64,000 nt of DNA from Citrobacter freundii ATCC 8090 = MTCC 1658 = NBRC 12681 (GTDB lineage Bacteria; Pseudomonadota; Gammaproteobacteria; Enterobacterales; Enterobacteriaceae): assembly GCF_011064845.1 (NCBI RefSeq), contig NZ_CP049015.1, positions 124,001 to 188,000 of the forward strand, written 5' to 3'. The notes beneath the pieces are model-generated. The model was not told where the DNA came from. It saw only the letters and a list, made by a program, of their open reading frames with translations, and made no database searches. Of this stretch, positions 29,699-40,501 are shown piece by piece. Numbering within the stretch: the first letter of the stretch is position 1; every line of letters starts with the position of its first letter. A program made the position numbers and the translations under genes.

Positions 29699-31200
29699 CA
29701 TTCGTGCTCCTTAATGCGGGCGTGGTAGCCCTGTAGTGCGGTAATTAAATCCAGGTATTGGCGGTATTTACGCTGGTAGCTCGACTGCGCGGCGGCGTCC
29801 GGCAATAGCGTGCGCACCGGGTGCTGTAGGCTGCGCTGGGCGTCGCTGAAGTTGGAATAAACGCCGGTGCCGACGCGGGCGGCGAGCGCAGCGCCAAAGC
29901 AACCGGTCTCTTCAATCTGCGGCAATTCGATACGTAAACCGCTGACGTCTGCCAGCATTTGCATCCAGATGTCGGAGTGCGCCGGACCGCCGGTGACGCG
30001 CAGGGTATGCGCCTTCGTAAAACGTTCGCGCATGCGGTTGAGGTGGGTCATGTGGCTAAAAACCACGCCTTCGTAGATGGCCTGTAATAAGTGGGCGCGA
30101 GTGTGTATTGCCTGCATGCCATAAAAGCCGCTGGTCATCTCCAGCCCGGCGTTGCTGCCGTACAAAAAGGGCAGGAAGAAAAGCTCGCTACCGGCTTTCG
30201 GTAAGCTGGCGACGGCCTGATTGATCTCAGCAAAAGAGAGTTCGCCCCACTGGGCGGTAAACCATTCCAGATTGCCGGAAGAGGTCGGGCTGGCTTCGTG
30301 AACGATGTACTGCCCGTCGTTGACATAGCGCCCATAAACATAGGGATGGGCCTCGTGGTTGCGCAGACCGTGAGCGATCCCGCTGGTGACGGCCCAGGTA
30401 CCCATCACCGCGTTGAGGGTGTATTCATCTTCGATACCGGCGCAGAGTGCGGTGGAAACCACATCAAACAGTCCGCCGACGACGGGCGTGCCCGCCGCCA
30501 GACCGGTTATGGCGGCTGTCTGAGCGGTGATTTCCCCGCATATTTCTGCTGAACCGACAATCGGTGGTAGCGCATTGTCGATCTCACTGATGCCCAGCCA
30601 CTGGGTCAGGCGCGAGTCGTACTGACCCGAAGTCATGTTGTAGAGGTTCGACTCGGAGATATTGCTCTCTTCACAGCCTTTGACGCCGGTTAAGCACCAG
30701 CGCAGATAGTCATGGCCCATCATGACGCAGCCAATTTGCGCGTAACGGTGAGGTTGATTCTCTTTCACCCAGCGCAGCAATGATGCCGGATGCCCGGTCC
30801 ACAATGTCTGGCGGGTGACCGGGTAGAGCTGCTCAGGGATCCCATCCTGCTGCCAGCGCTGAACGATGCCCATCGCCCGGCGGTCGGAAGAGAGGATGGC
30901 ATTGCCCAGCGGTTTATCCTGCTTATCGAGAAGGAACAGGCCTTTGCCCTGAGCGGAAATACCGACGCCTTTGATTTGATCGCCGCAGACGCCGGTGCGC
31001 GCTAACAGCCCGGCGATCGTGGCTACACACTGTTGCCACAACTGGTGCATATCGCGTTCGGCGTAACCGGGCAATGGCGATGCGGTCTGCAACGATTGCC
31101 GGTTAATGCCATGTTCATGACCTTTGGCGTCATACAGCCCGGCTTTCAGATACGTACCGCCACAATCAATACCCAGCCAGAAGGTCTCTTTCTCACTCAT
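29698..31200 (-). CDS. lyxK: L-xylulose kinase LyxK
   Basis: A 500-residue FGGY-family carbohydrate kinase, near the E. coli length. The N-terminal phosphate-1 motif WLGIDCGGTYLKAGLYD and the C-terminal RVTGGPAHSDIWMQMLADVSG with ETGCFGAALAA mark the ATPase fold. In E. coli LyxK phosphorylates L-xylulose (and mutants use it on L-lyxose), feeding SgbU. It follows the MFS gene after a 97-base gap with a REP pair, and its stop overlaps sgbH. Confidence 0.94.
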   Translation of the reverse strand: MSEKETFWLGIDCGGTYLKAGLYDAKGHEHGINRQSLQTASPLPGYAERDMHQLWQQCVATIAGLLARTGVCGDQIKGVGISAQGKGLFLLDKQDKPLGNAILSSDRRAMGIVQRWQQDGIPEQLYPVTRQTLWTGHPASLLRWVKENQPHRYAQIGCVMMGHDYLRWCLTGVKGCEESNISESNLYNMTSGQYDSRLTQWLGISEIDNALPPIVGSAEICGEITAQTAAITGLAAGTPVVGGLFDVVSTALCAGIEDEYTLNAVMGTWAVTSGIAHGLRNHEAHPYVYGRYVNDGQYIVHEASPTSSGNLEWFTAQWGELSFAEINQAVASLPKAGSELFFLPFLYGSNAGLEMTSGFYGMQAIHTRAHLLQAIYEGVVFSHMTHLNRMRERFTKAHTLRVTGGPAHSDIWMQMLADVSGLRIELPQIEETGCFGAALAARVGTGVYSNFSDAQRSLQHPVRTLLPDAAAQSSYQRKYRQYLDLITALQGYHARIKEHE

Positions 31201-31215
31201 CTTGTTATCTCATTT

Positions 31216-31292
31216 TTGCCGGATGGCGCTGCGCTTATCCGGCCAACGACGGTTGCTACCTGTAGGCCCGGTAAGCGAAGCGCCACCGGGCA
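31216..31292. repeat. REP pair within the yiaK-sgbE operon
   Basis: TTGCCGGATGGCGCTGCGCT... (31216-31247) and the inverted GTAGGCCCGGTAAGCG...CCGGGCA (31262-31292) form a REP pair between the MFS gene and lyxK, so it lies inside the presumed transcript. It may set different mRNA levels for the upstream and downstream halves. Confidence 0.85.
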
Positions 31293-31297
31293 TTGCT

Positions 31298-32617
31298 TTA
31301 CGCTGTACGTTTATGTGGATTCAGTGTCTTTAGCGGAGCGGCACCGGCGTCGCATTTGGCTGGCAGCAGCAGCGCCATCAGCGCGGCCAGAGCCAGTGAG
31401 ATAGCCAGGCAGTAAACCCCCGCATCTTTGCTATACAGGGTGATGAGTACGCCGACCGCATAAGGACCGCAGAAGCCGCCGAGGTTGCCCAGCGCGTTGA
31501 TGACTCCACGCGCGCCACCGGCCATTTCCGCACTGAACAAACGCGCCGGAATGGTCCAGAACACGCCCGCTGCCGATTGCAGGAAGAAGCCGCAGCCGAC
31601 CAGCGCGGCATAAGCCAGCCAGACGTTATTTTTCAGCGCCACGGAAAGGAACATGCACAGGGCAAAGCCAATCAACGGCAGGCAGACGAACAGCTTGCGT
31701 TTGCCGGTGCGGTCAGAGAGAGAAGAGAACAGGAACATCCCGGCAATGGCCCCGACGTACGGCAGAATGGCGAGCATACCGACCTGTCCCATGCTGCTGT
31801 GCGTCAACTCTTTGAGGATGGTCGGCAGCCACAGGGTGTAACCGTAAATCCCGGTCTGATAGAAGAAGTTCAGCGCGATGAGCTGCCACATGGTTTTATC
31901 GGAAAGCACCGCGCCCAGAGAGGCATTTTTGACTTCCGTTCCGGCAATGGCTTTTTGCTCGGCGGCCAGCGTTTCGACCAGGTAATTTTTCTCGGCCTCA
32001 GAGATCCAGCGCGCCTCCTGTGGACGGTCGTAAACGGTATAGGCCCACAACACCAGTACAACGACGGAAAGCAAACCTTCAATGATGAACAGCCAGCGCC
32101 AGTCGAGAACGGTGATAATCCAGCCCGAGAGCGGAGCGGTAATGATCCCGGCAATCGGCACAAACATAATCACAATCGCATTGGCGCGACCACGCTCGGC
32201 GTCGGGGAACCAGTTACTGATCATCGTCAGCACCACCGGCAGCATGCCGCCTTCGGCAACGCCGAGTAAAAAGCGCAGAACCAGCAGTTGGTACTGATTA
32301 GTGATTAACCCCGTGAGGACGGAAATAACCGCCCAGGCAACCAGCGACCAGCCGATAAATTTCTTGCCGCTGCCGTGAACGGCAATTTTTCCGCCGGGAA
32401 CCTGTAAAAACAGATAACCGATAAAGAAAATACCGCCAGCCAGTCCTGCCATGGTGGCGGAAATACCTAATTCCTCATCCATTCCGCCCGGCATCGCGAA
32501 AGCGATATTGACGCGGTCCATATAAGAAATAATACAGGCGATGAGAATAGGTGGAATAATCCGCAGCCAGCGCTGACGGGGTATATCTTTGAGTGTAGGG
32601 CGAGAGGTCATGTTCAT
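31298..32617 (-). CDS. MFS transporter, anion:cation symporter type, in the yiaMNO position
   Basis: A 439-residue major facilitator of the ACS family (ExuT, GarP, RhmT, TtuB relatives). Membrane segment 1 has ISYMDRVNIAFAMPG, segment 2 SATMAGLAGGIFFIGYLFLQVPGG, and GVAEGGMLPVVLTMISNWFPDAERGRANA follows, all typical of hexuronate and aldonate carriers. It lies between the DUF4862 gene and lyxK, where E. coli has the yiaMNO TRAP transporter, so it is likely to import the substrate of this pathway. A GAG ribosome binding site supports the ATG at 32617. Substrate inferred only. Confidence 0.88.
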   Translation of the reverse strand: MNMTSRPTLKDIPRQRWLRIIPPILIACIISYMDRVNIAFAMPGGMDEELGISATMAGLAGGIFFIGYLFLQVPGGKIAVHGSGKKFIGWSLVAWAVISVLTGLITNQYQLLVLRFLLGVAEGGMLPVVLTMISNWFPDAERGRANAIVIMFVPIAGIITAPLSGWIITVLDWRWLFIIEGLLSVVVLVLWAYTVYDRPQEARWISEAEKNYLVETLAAEQKAIAGTEVKNASLGAVLSDKTMWQLIALNFFYQTGIYGYTLWLPTILKELTHSSMGQVGMLAILPYVGAIAGMFLFSSLSDRTGKRKLFVCLPLIGFALCMFLSVALKNNVWLAYAALVGCGFFLQSAAGVFWTIPARLFSAEMAGGARGVINALGNLGGFCGPYAVGVLITLYSKDAGVYCLAISLALAALMALLLPAKCDAGAAPLKTLNPHKRTA

Positions 32618-32648
32618 ATTAATATTCTCGTAGAGTAGTATTTTATTT

Positions 32649-33581
32649 TTATAGTTTTGCTTTATTTAATGCGGCGATACCGTCGCGCAATATTGCTACG
32701 CGATGGTTCACATCTGCATTGGCGTTTATTTCCAGCAATTTAATACCGGCAAATTGCAGTGGTTCGGCTTCTGCGCAGGCGAATAATTCGCGGGCATGGT
32801 CGGTGGTCATCAGGCTTTGTGGGCAGAATGGGGCAAACGGCGCGTGTAAGTCCTGCCACTCGCCGTATTCCCCCGCAAGCGTGGTACCGGAGAACATCAG
32901 CGCGCCCAGTTTTCCAGCCCGTTTGGCCTGCTGCGTGTGGGCCAGCGCCAGGGCGGGATTCTGCCCTTCAATGGTCGATCGCGCCCAGTTAATGCACACG
33001 CTGATGTCATACCCGGCAATGACCTCCAGCACATTGTCTAACGGCAGAAAGCCTTTGCGTGGCGCAATGCCGGTCATGGCATCGCAATGTTCCAGCACCA
33101 GATCGCAGGACCAGTCCCAGGAGGTAATCTCTTTCAGCGAACGGGCAAACGCGTCGGTGGCCTGTGCAACATTTGGGTTGCTGGCATTGGGGGCGGCATG
33201 CAGTTCCAGCGCAATCACTTTTCCGGCGTGTGCCGTATTGATATGGTTGATTTTCTGCTGCAGATGACGGTAATACGCCACGCTGGCTTTACGCTGTTCT
33301 TCGTCGCTGGAGGCCAGCCCAAAAGCGCTGTTTGCGCCGCGACGGCGCATGGTTTCCATAATGGCGGTGACCACGATTTGCCAGTCGCCCGGCGTATGAC
33401 GTAATAACCATTCGTCGCCTAACGGGTGAAGATGTTCAAGGCAGGGCTGCTCCAGACCGCGAATATCCGGAGTATCGGCGAGCTGTCGCCAGAATTCCTT
33501 CTCTTCCTCTTCACTCTTTTGGTGAAATGAGGGTGCACAGGGGTACGCACCGATAATATAACCGGCATTATTAACGCTCAT
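32649..33581 (-). CDS. DUF4862 family protein
   Basis: A 310-residue cytoplasmic protein that I recognise as DUF4862, a family without a known activity. The start [20 protein letters not shown] at 33579-33581 has AGGAG; eleven codons further up are open. The sequence looks like an (alpha/beta) barrel: successive strands end in acidic or His residues ([54 protein letters not shown]), resembling sugar isomerase/epimerase-like TIM barrels. It is co-oriented between yiaL and the MFS gene within the yiaK-sgbE operon, so a role on the imported sugar acid or an attached group is likely. Confidence 0.8.
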   Translation of the reverse strand: MSVNNAGYIIGAYPCAPSFHQKSEEEEKEFWRQLADTPDIRGLEQPCLEHLHPLGDEWLLRHTPGDWQIVVTAIMETMRRRGANSAFGLASSDEEQRKASVAYYRHLQQKINHINTAHAGKVIALELHAAPNASNPNVAQATDAFARSLKEITSWDWSCDLVLEHCDAMTGIAPRKGFLPLDNVLEVIAGYDISVCINWARSTIEGQNPALALAHTQQAKRAGKLGALMFSGTTLAGEYGEWQDLHAPFAPFCPQSLMTTDHARELFACAEAEPLQFAGIKLLEINANADVNHRVAILRDGIAALNKAKL

Positions 33582-33594
33582 GTTGTGCTCCTTT

Positions 33595-35069
<1,475 letters not shown>

Positions 35070-35086
35070 TCCTGTTTCCTTGTTTA

Positions 35087-35154
35087 AATTTGATCGCTTT
35101 TTTATCTCTAAATTTCACTATGCGAAATCTGATTTCAAATATAGCGATCAAATT
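35087..35154. promoter_or_regulatory. Nested inverted repeats in the yiaK-yiaJ promoter region (candidate YiaJ operators)
   Basis: AATTTGATCGCT (35087-35098) is the perfect reverse complement of AGCGATCAAATT (35143-35154), 44 bases apart. Between them lie ATTTC...GAAAT (35112-35128) and the palindrome GAAATCTGATTTC (35124-35136). The block starts 18 bases upstream of the yiaK ATG. IclR-type regulators such as YiaJ bind repeated half-sites of this kind as tetramers. Structure is seen; binding is inferred. Confidence 0.7.
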
Positions 35155-35286
35155 TTGACAGATCAACGGGGTGGTCTATTTTTTAAAATCATCAAAATCA
35201 AATAGTTGTGTTTTTTCGGTTCAGATCGTGAACTGAAACACACTTTGCGCTACCATCAGAGCGCGACGAAAAGGGGAGCGGAAGCG

Positions 35287-36102
35287 ATGGGCACAAAAGA
35301 GAGTGAAATGACGCAAGACAAAGAGAGGCCGGCCGGAAGTCAGAGCCTGTTCCGTGGTTTGATGTTGATTGAGATTCTGAGTAACTATCCGAATGGGTGC
35401 CCGTTGGCGCATTTGTCTGAACTGGCAGGGCTGAACAAAAGTACTGTGCATCGACTGCTGCAAGGGCTGCAATCCTGTGGGTATGTCACCCCCGCGCCAG
35501 CGGCAGGGAGTTATCGCCTGACCACCAAATTTATTGCCGTGGGTCAGAAGGCGTTGTCGTCACTGAACATCATCCATGTTGCTGCGCCGCACCTCGAAGC
35601 GCTGAATATCGCCACCGGTGAAACCATCAACTTCTCAAGCCGTGAAGATGACCACGCGATTCTGATTTATAAGCTGGAACCGACGACGGGCATGCTGCGT
35701 ACCCGCGCTTATATCGGCCAACATATGCCGCTGTATTGCTCGGCGATGGGTAAAATTTACATGGCGTTTGGGCATGCGGATTATGTGGAAGCCTACTGGG
35801 AGAGCCATCAGGATCTTATTCAGCCCCTGACCCGCAATACCATTACCGGTTTACCGGCGATGTACGACGAATTGGCGCAGATCCGCGAAAGCAGTATGGC
35901 GATGGATCGGGAAGAGAACGAACTGGGCGTTTCCTGTATTGCCGTGCCGGTGTTTGATATTCATGGTCGGGTGCCGTACGCGGTGTCAATTTCACTCTCT
36001 ACCTCGCGACTTAAGCAGATAGGGGAAAAAAATCTACTCAAGCCACTACGGGAAACCGCGCAGGCGATTTCAAATGAGCTGGGTTTTACCGTTCGCGATT
36101 AG
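35287..36102 (+). CDS. yiaJ: IclR-family regulator YiaJ (PlaR)
   Basis: A 271-residue IclR-type regulator. The start MGTKESEMTQDKERPAGSQSL at 35287 has GGGGAG eight bases upstream; the frame is open 27 codons further but without a signal. A winged helix-turn-helix (PLAHLSELAGLNKSTVHRLLQGLQSCGYV) is followed by the effector domain (ETINFSSREDDHAILIYKLEP, GQHMPLYCSAMGKIYMAF). In E. coli YiaJ represses yiaK-sgbE. The protein ends in FTVRD, a few residues shorter than I recall for E. coli. Confidence 0.95.
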   Translation: MGTKESEMTQDKERPAGSQSLFRGLMLIEILSNYPNGCPLAHLSELAGLNKSTVHRLLQGLQSCGYVTPAPAAGSYRLTTKFIAVGQKALSSLNIIHVAAPHLEALNIATGETINFSSREDDHAILIYKLEPTTGMLRTRAYIGQHMPLYCSAMGKIYMAFGHADYVEAYWESHQDLIQPLTRNTITGLPAMYDELAQIRESSMAMDREENELGVSCIAVPVFDIHGRVPYAVSISLSTSRLKQIGEKNLLKPLRETAQAISNELGFTVRD

Positions 36103-36219
36103 GCAGAGATCCATAGTTATTCAGGCACCTGACAATATTTAACCGTTTCCCCTGTCCGATCAAAGCGACAAGGGCGACCTCTCTGGCACTCTGTGGTTTT
36201 CACGCAGAGGGAGGGGACA

Positions 36220-36693
36220 ATGAACGCGTTTATTATGGCGGATGCGGCAAAATGTATTGGGTGTCGTACCTGCGAAGTTGCCTGCGTCGTCGCGCACCAG
36301 CAAAACCAGGACTGTGCGTCGGTCTCTTCTTCTGCGTTTATACCGCGGATTCGGGTAATCAAAGATGACGCCTTTACAACGGCGGTCGCCTGCCATCAAT
36401 GCGAAGACGCTCCCTGTGCGAATGTTTGTCCAACTTACGCCATTCGTCGTGAACATGGGCATATCTTCGTTGAACAGACACGTTGTATTGGTTGTAAAAG
36501 CTGTATGCTGGCCTGCCCGTTTGGGGCAATGAATGTCGTTGCCCGTTCGTCGCGGGTGCAGGCGATAAAATGCGATTTGTGCTGGCATCGTGAGACGGGG
36601 CCTGCGTGTGTAGAAGCCTGCCCGACCAGCGCGTTGCAGTGTATTGATGCCGTCAGTATTCAGCGACAGCGTCTGCGTTCACAACCGCTGTGA
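36220..36693 (+). CDS. ysaA: 4Fe-4S ferredoxin-type protein YsaA
   Basis: A 157-residue electron-transfer protein with four cysteine-rich motifs that should hold up to four [4Fe-4S] clusters: CIGCRTCEVAC, CHQCEDAPCANVCP, CIGCKSCMLACPFGAM and CDLCWHRETGPACVEACP. It resembles HydN and DmsB-type subunits, but no catalytic partner is adjacent. The start MNAFIMADAAKC at 36220 follows GAGGGG; nine codons further up are open. Length matches E. coli YsaA. Role unknown. Confidence 0.92.
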   Translation: MNAFIMADAAKCIGCRTCEVACVVAHQQNQDCASVSSSAFIPRIRVIKDDAFTTAVACHQCEDAPCANVCPTYAIRREHGHIFVEQTRCIGCKSCMLACPFGAMNVVARSSRVQAIKCDLCWHRETGPACVEACPTSALQCIDAVSIQRQRLRSQPL

Positions 36694-36699
36694 AGTGAG

Positions 36700-36724
36700 C
36701 CCGACCCGCACTTGGGTCGGGTTT
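36700..36724 (+). terminator. Terminator between ysaA and avtA
   Basis: CCCGACCC (36700-36707) pairs with GGGTCGGG (36714-36721) across a 6-base loop, followed by TTTGCG. It lies between two convergent genes and ends just before the avtA stop codon, so it may serve both. Confidence 0.65.
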
Positions 36725-36727
36725 GCG

Positions 36728-37978
36728 TTAGCCTTCCAGCCAGGCGCGTTCGATCTCTTCAGCCAGAATCTTCACGCCAGCTTCGATTTTCTCTGGTTCT
36801 GGCACGTAGTTCATCCGCATGCACTGATGGGTATGTGGCCAGGGTTTATCCAGCCCCGGGAAGAAGTAGTCACCGGGAACCATCAGTACGCCGCGCGCTT
36901 TCAGGCGCTGATACAGCAGTTCAGTAGTAATGGGCAAATCTTTGAACCACAGCCAAAGAAAAATCGCGCCCTCTGGTTTATGGATAAGGCAGCGATCTTC
37001 TGACAAGTAGCGGCGTATAATCGCAATCGTCTCCTGAACGCGCTGATAGTAAAACGGTTTAATTACCGTTTCGGACAGGCGCAGTAGATCGTTACGTTTA
37101 ATCATCTCGCACATCATCGCCGGTCCCATCCCGCCAGGAGCAAGGCTGATGATGCCGTTCATATTGGTAATCGCAGTGATGATTTTTTCATTGGCGATAA
37201 TGATGCCGCAGCGGGAACCTGGCAGACCCAGTTTGGAAAGGCTCATGCACAGCACAATGTTGGGGTTCCACAGCGGACGCGCTTCGCTAAAGATGATGCC
37301 AGGGAATGGTACGCCATAGGCGTTATCAATCACCAGCGGGATCCCATGCTGGTTGGCCAGCCGGTCCAGCTTCATCAGCTCGTCGTCTGTGATCACGTTG
37401 CCTGTCGGGTTAGTGGGGCGTGACACGCAGATCATCCCCGTCTCTTCACCGATGTGCAGGTGTTCAAAATCAACGTGATACTTAAACTGGCCTTCCGGTA
37501 ACAGTTCGATGTTCGGACGTGCGGAGACGAAAAGATCTTCTTCTAGCCCGGAATCGGCATAGCCAATGTATTCCGGGGCTAATGGGAATAACACTTTTTG
37601 CGTTGTTCCGTCAGCGCGGCGTCCGGCGAACAGATTGAATAAGTAGAAAAACGCGCTCTGACTGCCATTTGTCAGTGCAATATTTTGTGGCTCGATATCC
37701 CATCCCTGCTTCTCACGTAGCAGTTTCGCCAACTCAGACAGGAGCTCGGTTTTCCCTTGCGGACCGTCATAATTGCAAAGCGCATCAGTGGCTTTGCCGT
37801 TTGCCAGCATATCTGTCAGCAGAGACTGGAAGTAATTTTGCATCTCTGGAATTTGCGCCGGATTACCACCGCCGAGCATGATGGCGCCTGGGGTGCGTAA
37901 ACCGTCGTTGAGGTCCTCCATCAGGCGGGTGATGCCTGAATGGCGGGTAAATTTGTCGCCAAAAAGTGAGAATGTCAT
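36728..37978 (-). CDS. avtA: Valine-pyruvate aminotransferase
   Basis: A 416-residue class I PLP aminotransferase (transaminase C) that makes valine from 2-ketoisovalerate with alanine as donor. The start MTFSLFGDKFTRHSGI at 37976-37978 matches E. coli; a longer frame to 38173 overlaps malS and is rejected. PLP contacts include CNYDGPQGKTELL, SRPTNPTGNVITDDEL, and the Schiff-base lysine in CMSLSKLGLPGSRCG. Single gene between ysaA and malS. In E. coli it is repressed by alanine and leucine; no leader peptide is apparent here. Confidence 0.96.
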   Translation of the reverse strand: MTFSLFGDKFTRHSGITRLMEDLNDGLRTPGAIMLGGGNPAQIPEMQNYFQSLLTDMLANGKATDALCNYDGPQGKTELLSELAKLLREKQGWDIEPQNIALTNGSQSAFFYLFNLFAGRRADGTTQKVLFPLAPEYIGYADSGLEEDLFVSARPNIELLPEGQFKYHVDFEHLHIGEETGMICVSRPTNPTGNVITDDELMKLDRLANQHGIPLVIDNAYGVPFPGIIFSEARPLWNPNIVLCMSLSKLGLPGSRCGIIIANEKIITAITNMNGIISLAPGGMGPAMMCEMIKRNDLLRLSETVIKPFYYQRVQETIAIIRRYLSEDRCLIHKPEGAIFLWLWFKDLPITTELLYQRLKARGVLMVPGDYFFPGLDKPWPHTHQCMRMNYVPEPEKIEAGVKILAEEIERAWLEG

Positions 37979-38118
37979 AGCAGGGGGTCTGTCGAACTGA
38001 GTAGTAAAGTGGCTAACCATAGCGCTACCCATGGCAGGGTGCAAATCAGGGGAAGCGGACCGGATTGATGTTTTGTGCTGCAGATGTTTGCCTGGCTGGT
38101 TTTTTATTTTGTGTTGAG

Positions 38119-38144
38119 CTTCCCGCCGTATGCACAGCGGGAAG
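38119..38144. other. Hairpin between malS and avtA
   Basis: CTTCCCGC (38119-38126) pairs with GCGGGAAG (38137-38144) over a 10-base loop, eleven bases after the malS stop. There is no T-run on the malS strand, so termination is uncertain. Confidence 0.4.
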
Positions 38145-38154
38145 CCTGTTGGGA

Positions 38155-40185
38155 TCAGGGCTGGCCGGCCCACACCACCATCACCTTATCGTCGCCATGC
38201 TCGCGGATAAATCCGTATCCCTGCTTCAGGGTAAGCATAGTCTGTTTACCGGCGCCGATGGCGGGATGTCTGGCTCGGAACTGACTGATGCGCTGCCAGT
38301 GTGCGACGCTGGCGGCAGATTTCCCGCTCACATCCTGCCAGTTCATTTCTGAGCGCGTGCCCTGCAATGGGTCTGAGCCTGTTGGTCCAAAGGGTCGGGC
38401 CGACTCATCACCGTAAAAGAGTTGTACCGCGCCAGGTGCCAGCAGCAATAGCTCGGCGGCTTTGTCTCCACCTTCGCGAAACAGACGCGTATCGTGCGAG
38501 GAGAGATAGCTCATAACGTTGAAATCCTGCAGTTTTTCAGCCATTTGTTGCCAGGTGACATCCATATTTGCCAGACAATCGACGGCCTTTGCCGCCTGCT
38601 CCTGGTAGTCGAAATTGATCATCGCATCAAAGCCGTGACGGTAATAGTCGCTTTGCATCACGCCGTGACCCCAGGCCTCGCCGGTCATCCAGAAAGGTTT
38701 ATCATCCAGCGCTTTATCCGGGTTGGCTTTCTTCCATTCAGCCAGCGCTGCGCTGGCCTGTGTTTTTAATTGCTGCCAGGCGGGAAGCTCGACGTGTTTG
38801 GCGGTATCAACCCGAAAGCCGTCAATCCCGTAATCACGCACCCACTGGCTGAGCCAGTGCGTCAGATAATCGCGGGGCGTGTAACCGGCAATAGCTTTAG
38901 CGTGCGTATCGGGTTTGTGCTGATAAAAGTTTGGCAGCCCGGAAGGTGTGGTGGATTCGGTTTTCAGATCGGGCAGGAAGGCCAGTGACATGGTCAGGTC
39001 GTCAAAGCCAGGATTGTCGTAATCGCCAATATCGGTACGGATCCAGTTTTTCCCCCACCATTTTTCCCAACCTGCTTTATCGCTGAAGTTGATGTAATCA
39101 TTAAAGCTGTGCCAGCTTTGCCCGGCGGCTGGCTTCCAGTCCGTCCAGCGTTCACCGAGCGTGTTTTTCAGTTCATCGCCCGACAAGTACAGCGCTCCAA
39201 ACTGATACTCCTGCATATCCGCCAGCGTGGCGTAGCCGGTATGATTCATGACGACATCGAACAGAATACGAATGCCGCGCTGGTGCGCACCGTCAACCAG
39301 GGCACGCAGGTCAGCTTCATTACCCATATTCGCATCGAGCGTGGTCCAGTCCTGAGTGTAATAGCCGTGATAAGCGTAGTGGGGGAAATCGCCTTTGGTG
39401 CCGCCGCCGACCCAACCGTGAATTTGCTCAAACGGTGCGCTGATCCACAAGGCGTTGACGCCCAACTTTTGCAGGTAGTCGAGTTTACTGGTGAGTCCGC
39501 GCAAATCGCCACCGTGGAAAGTGCCAATTTCCTGCATGCCGTCGTTGCGACGTCCGTAGCTGTGGTCGTTGCCTGGGTCACCATTTACAAAGCGATCCGT
39601 CAGAACGAAATACACCGTAGCGTTATGCCAGTCGAAAGCAGCCGGGGCATCGGTTTCTGCCCGTTCCAGCAGCAACAGCCCGTTACTGGCTGCGGCAGGC
39701 TGTAGGGTAATCGACCCATTCTTTACGGTTGCCGTTTGTTTGCTGTAGTAATCGCGCACCACGGCACCTTCCGGAAAGGTCTGGCTCACATCCAGTGTTA
39801 ACGGCGAACCATCCCATTTCGGGCACTGGCGAATCTGGGTCGTGACAGGGTCTGCGGCGCTTTTTACCGAAAGCATCAACGTTGGCGTTCCGGAGCGGGT
39901 ATCGACTTCCAGCGTGTAATCGCCGTCTTTGAATAAACGCCACTGCGGCGGCGCGCCTTCACACGGTTTTAGCGATAGCATCTGGTTGAGTTTTATCGCA
40001 TCAGCAGGCTGCCAGCACTGTTGGTCAAAATTCAGGATTAAAGGACGAGTCCCCTTCGTCAACGCTGCATGGCTGACGAATTTACCCGTACCTTCCGCTT
40101 CGAAGTTGGGGAGTCCCTGAGAAGTCCATGATGAGGCGATGGCAATGCCGGGCATGAGCGCCAGCGCAACGGCGGCAAGTTTCAT
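38155..40185 (-). CDS. malS: Periplasmic alpha-amylase MalS
   Basis: A 676-residue GH13 enzyme, the E. coli length. A signal peptide (about residues 1-17, MKLAAVALALMPGIAIA) sends it to the periplasm, where it cuts long maltodextrins. Catalytic regions: DVVMNHTGYA, GFRVDTAKHVELP with the nucleophile Asp, MTGEAWGHG with the acid Glu, and MSYLSSHDTR. Cysteines in the N-terminal part (CWQPADAIKLNQMLSLKPC) suit the known disulfides. Candidate MalT boxes lie upstream. The gene is a member of the maltose regulon. Confidence 0.97.
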   Translation of the reverse strand: MKLAAVALALMPGIAIASSWTSQGLPNFEAEGTGKFVSHAALTKGTRPLILNFDQQCWQPADAIKLNQMLSLKPCEGAPPQWRLFKDGDYTLEVDTRSGTPTLMLSVKSAADPVTTQIRQCPKWDGSPLTLDVSQTFPEGAVVRDYYSKQTATVKNGSITLQPAAASNGLLLLERAETDAPAAFDWHNATVYFVLTDRFVNGDPGNDHSYGRRNDGMQEIGTFHGGDLRGLTSKLDYLQKLGVNALWISAPFEQIHGWVGGGTKGDFPHYAYHGYYTQDWTTLDANMGNEADLRALVDGAHQRGIRILFDVVMNHTGYATLADMQEYQFGALYLSGDELKNTLGERWTDWKPAAGQSWHSFNDYINFSDKAGWEKWWGKNWIRTDIGDYDNPGFDDLTMSLAFLPDLKTESTTPSGLPNFYQHKPDTHAKAIAGYTPRDYLTHWLSQWVRDYGIDGFRVDTAKHVELPAWQQLKTQASAALAEWKKANPDKALDDKPFWMTGEAWGHGVMQSDYYRHGFDAMINFDYQEQAAKAVDCLANMDVTWQQMAEKLQDFNVMSYLSSHDTRLFREGGDKAAELLLLAPGAVQLFYGDESARPFGPTGSDPLQGTRSEMNWQDVSGKSAASVAHWQRISQFRARHPAIGAGKQTMLTLKQGYGFIREHGDDKVMVVWAGQP

Positions 40186-40241
40186 AATGCTGTCCTTGGT
40201 GCTGCTGTTTTCGCCAGTTTGCCAGTGAAATCAGGCTGGAA

Positions 40242-40276
40242 ACTCATCCTTTGAGTCGATTCCGCCAGGAGGAGAA
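40242..40276 (-). promoter_or_regulatory. Candidate MalT boxes upstream of malS
   Basis: AACTCATCCT (40241-40250) reads AGGATGAG on the malS strand, and AGGAGGAGAA lies at 40267-40276 on the other strand. Both resemble the MalT core GGATGAG/GGAGGAG, in the 316-base gap between malS and bax. No other clear signal was seen in that gap apart from the bax leader. Confidence 0.4.
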
Positions 40277-40501
40277 GTGAGGGTGAGCGATCGCGTTCAA
40301 AAAATGAACTTATTTTGCGATAACCTCCACATTTTCTTCGAATTAATGGCACCCTGAACCGTTAATGCGTGACATAGTTTCAGAATTGGACTATTCCTTT
40401 GGGTGCTCTTGACGGCTATTTTTGATATGATTTGAGATTCATCTCTCATTTTTGTGAAAAATATAAGGTGTTGGAATGTATAAATCCGACCAGGAGACCT
40501 A

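Noticed and set aside
37979..38173. N-terminal extension of avtA by 65 codons
   Set aside because: It would overlap the malS end and has no signal; the known AvtA N-terminus MTFSLFGDKF begins at 37978.
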